Origin: Pseudodonghicola flavimaris
GTDB taxonomy: Bacteria; Pseudomonadota; Alphaproteobacteria; Rhodobacterales; Rhodobacteraceae
Assembly: GCF_030164425.1 (NCBI RefSeq)
Contig: NZ_JASNJD010000008.1
Coordinates: 124,001 to 188,000, forward strand
Direction of reading: 5' to 3'
Length of the DNA: 64,000 nt
Below the pieces are notes generated by a model. The model was not told the origin of the DNA. It ran no database searches and saw nothing but the letters and a program-made list of their open reading frames with translations. The translations under genes and the position numbers were made by a program. Positions 62,252-64,000 of the stretch are shown here, in pieces (position 1 is the stretch's first letter; every line of letters starts with the position of its first letter).

Positions 62252-63688
62252 TCAGACGGCGGCGAGGATCAGCAGCAGCAGGCCTGCCAGCGCGATCCCC
62301 ATGCCGATGCGGTCGTGCAGAACGAAGCGAACCGGGTCGTAATCCTCCTGCCCGTTGGTGCTGAGCCGGACGACACGGTAAAGCCAGGCGATCACCGGCA
62401 CCACCGCGAGCGACAGCAGCACCCGCCGGTCGTAGAGCGCCGCCGCCTCCGGTCCGAAGACATAGAGCAGGAACAGCGCGGCCGAGAGCGGGATGGCGAC
62501 ATAGGCGGCCCATTCCAGCTTGAGCAGATCGGCCGGAACATAGCCGCGCCGGGGCAGGTGGCCGCGCAGCTTCAGCCGGCTGAGGGCGGTCATCCGCTTG
62601 ACGCAGGCCAGCACGAAGAAGACCACGAAGGCGAAGGCCAGAAGGATCGGCGGGATCGCGACCTTGGCGGCGACGGCTCCGCTCACCACCCGCAGCAGAA
62701 ACAGCGCGGCGAGGGCGAGGACGTCGAGCCAGCGGCGTTTCTTCAGCCAGAGCGAATAGCCGAGGCTTCCCGCCATATAGAGCAGCGTCAACGCCGCCAC
62801 CGGCGGCCCGGCGGCCAGCCCGAGGATCAGCGCCAGGCCGGCCAGCGCGGCACTGGCCAGCATGCTGCCGGGGATCGGCAGCTCGCCCGCGGCGAGCGGG
62901 CGAAAGCGCTTCTCCGGGTGGTGGCGGTCGCCGTCGAGGTCAAGCAGATCGTTCAGGATGTAGATCGACGAGGCGCCGAGGCAGAAGGCCGCGAAAGCCA
63001 GGCCGACCTGGGCGATGGCCAGCGGCGCGAAATGATGCGCGGCCAGAAGCGGCACGAACACCAGCAGGTTCTTGACCCACTGGTGCGGCCGCAGCTCGCG
63101 CAGGAGCGCGCCGGGACGCGGCCGGTCTTCGATGATCTCGACAGGTTGGCCCAGAGCCTCAAGCTGGCGGCGCAAGGCGGCCGGCGGCGCCACGGCGATC
63201 ACCCGGCGCGCCAGCGCCCAGGATTTCAGATCCGGGCGGGCGTTGCCGATATAGTCGAACCCGCCGGCGCCGAAGCGTTCCTTCAGGAAGGCGGCCTTGT
63301 TGGCGTCGGTCAGGTTCAGATCGGGGGTGGAGCCGAAATGCGGCCCGGCCAGCCCGAGCCGCGCGGCCAGCGCGTCGATCAGCGCCTGATCCGAGCCCGA
63401 GACCAGATGCACCGGCCGTCCCGCCGCCAGCGCGGCGCGGGCGCGGGCCAGAACCGGATCGCGGATCGGCAGCGCCTCGACCGCCGGCGCGGCAATCGCG
63501 ATCAGCGCGTGTTTCAGCCGCGCCGGGGCACCGATGTGGCGGCTGACGGCGCGAAGCGTGGCGGGGAAATCCTGTCCGATGGCGGCCCAGAAACTTTCGT
63601 AGATCAGATCGGTCCGCAGCAGCGTGCCATCCACATCGAGGATCAGCGGAACCGTATCGGCGGGCTGATCGGGTGTTTCTGTAACCAT
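62252..63688 (-). CDS. UbiA-family prenyltransferase with N-terminal HAD domain
   Basis: A 478-aa fusion. Residues about 14-200 are a HAD phosphatase-like domain (nucleophile motif ILDVDGTLL, SGSDQAL, IGNARPDLKSW). From about 205 there is a UbiA membrane domain with NDLLDLDGDRHHPEKRFRPLAAGELP (the polyprenyl-diphosphate/Mg motif) and about eight hydrophobic segments. Such proteins resemble decaprenyl-phosphate 5-phosphoribosyltransferase and its phosphatase in one chain, and would make a polyprenyl-phospho-sugar. With GtrA and an epimerase nearby this suggests lipid-linked pentose synthesis for cell-surface polysaccharide. Confidence 0.87.
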   Translation of the reverse strand: MVTETPDQPADTVPLILDVDGTLLRTDLIYESFWAAIGQDFPATLRAVSRHIGAPARLKHALIAIAAPAVEALPIRDPVLARARAALAAGRPVHLVSGSDQALIDALAARLGLAGPHFGSTPDLNLTDANKAAFLKERFGAGGFDYIGNARPDLKSWALARRVIAVAPPAALRRQLEALGQPVEIIEDRPRPGALLRELRPHQWVKNLLVFVPLLAAHHFAPLAIAQVGLAFAAFCLGASSIYILNDLLDLDGDRHHPEKRFRPLAAGELPIPGSMLASAALAGLALILGLAAGPPVAALTLLYMAGSLGYSLWLKKRRWLDVLALAALFLLRVVSGAVAAKVAIPPILLAFAFVVFFVLACVKRMTALSRLKLRGHLPRRGYVPADLLKLEWAAYVAIPLSAALFLLYVFGPEAAALYDRRVLLSLAVVPVIAWLYRVVRLSTNGQEDYDPVRFVLHDRIGMGIALAGLLLLILAAV

Positions 63689-63894
63689 CTTGTCTTGCCT
63701 GCTGTGCAGTCGCGCTCCGATGACCTCGGGTCGCTGGAACGCGCGGGGCGCTTTGTTATCACTCTATGATCTGGCATGATGCTTGTCATGGACCTTTGAT
63801 ATGGATCATGTCGTCCGGCCGGTCTTTGTTCCAGCCTGACGGCGACGGCCCGCGCGGTTGCGCCGGCGACGCAAGAATAAACTGGACGTTGAGA

Positions 63895-64000
63895 ATGGCG
63901 AAAAAGCGGTTTCTGATCACCGGCGGGGCCGGGTTCATGGGGATCAACCTCGTGCGCTATCTGCTGGAGCGGGGGCATGATGTGCGCAGCTATGACATCG
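63895..64000 (+). CDS. NAD-dependent sugar epimerase/dehydratase (5' end only)
   Basis: Only the first 35 residues are in the window: KKRFLITGGAGFMGINL contains the GGAGFMG dinucleotide motif of extended SDR sugar epimerases, followed by YLLERGHDVRSYD. Continues past the right edge. Divergent from the UbiA gene; the 206-bp gap between them has no clear promoter, only short dyads around 63760-63815. Likely part of the same sugar-lipid locus. Confidence 0.8.
   Translation, partial: MAKKRFLITGGAGFMGINLVRYLLERGHDVRSYDI

Overview
The window is about 64 kb of GC-rich, gene-dense bacterial chromosome. The combination of an RpoE-ChrR sigma/anti-sigma pair, urt- and dpp-type ABC transporters, many FAD-dependent amine oxidoreductases, RTX proteins and GcvA-type LysR regulators points to an alphaproteobacterium of the Rhodobacterales (Rhodobacter/Roseobacter relatives). 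No rRNA, tRNA, CRISPR array, phage or insertion sequence was seen. Most genes sit in translationally coupled operons with ATGA-type overlaps.

Layout. (1) 1-6226, minus strand: an amide/urea-type ABC transporter (binding protein, two permeases, two ATPases) followed by an amidase that runs off the left edge; an intrinsic-terminator-like hairpin follows the binding protein. (2) 6901-9747: a 948-aa beta-solenoid/RTX exoprotein. (3) 9867-25070: a catabolic island with a LysR regulator, a HAD hydrolase plus FAD oxidoreductase pair, a six-gene minus-strand operon (FMN-dependent NtaA/DszA-family monooxygenase, oligopeptide-type ABC transporter with fused ATPases, D-2-hydroxyacid dehydrogenase), a divergent GntR regulator plus second FAD oxidoreductase, and a dimethylglycine/sarcosine-dehydrogenase-like gene broken by one in-frame TAG. 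The gene content resembles aminopolycarboxylate (NTA/EDTA-like) catabolism, which is inference. (4) 25164-34809: a LysR gene, then a compact four-gene minus-strand cluster (LCMT-type methyltransferase, B12-binding radical SAM enzyme, cNMP-binding patatin, one-module C-A-PCP-TE NRPS), all overlapping; this is the best candidate for an undescribed natural-product system. (5) 35078-49716: polyamine metabolism, with a LuxR-type regulator, agmatinase, a lone polyamine binding protein, a DoxX/LysR pair, then a LysR-controlled operon with a complete Pot-type transporter, class III aminotransferase, beta-keto acid cleavage enzyme, GNAT, acetylpolyamine-amidohydrolase-like enzyme and a DauA-like dehydrogenase. 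(6) 49949-54211: a second RTX protein, a sulfotransferase and a small acidic protein. (7) 54486-61601: an RpoE-ChrR stress island (CFA-type methyltransferase, DUF1365, FAD protein, rpoE, chrR, SDR, DUF2177, folE2). Three sites of the form TGATCC-N18-TA precede rpoE, the divergent lipid operon and folE2. (8) 61749-64000: GtrA, a HAD-UbiA prenyltransferase and the start of a sugar epimerase, probably for lipid-linked sugar synthesis.

The genes share a theme of nitrogenous-compound uptake and oxidation (amides, N-substituted amino acids, polyamines), combined with a photo-oxidative or membrane stress island and secreted calcium-binding proteins.
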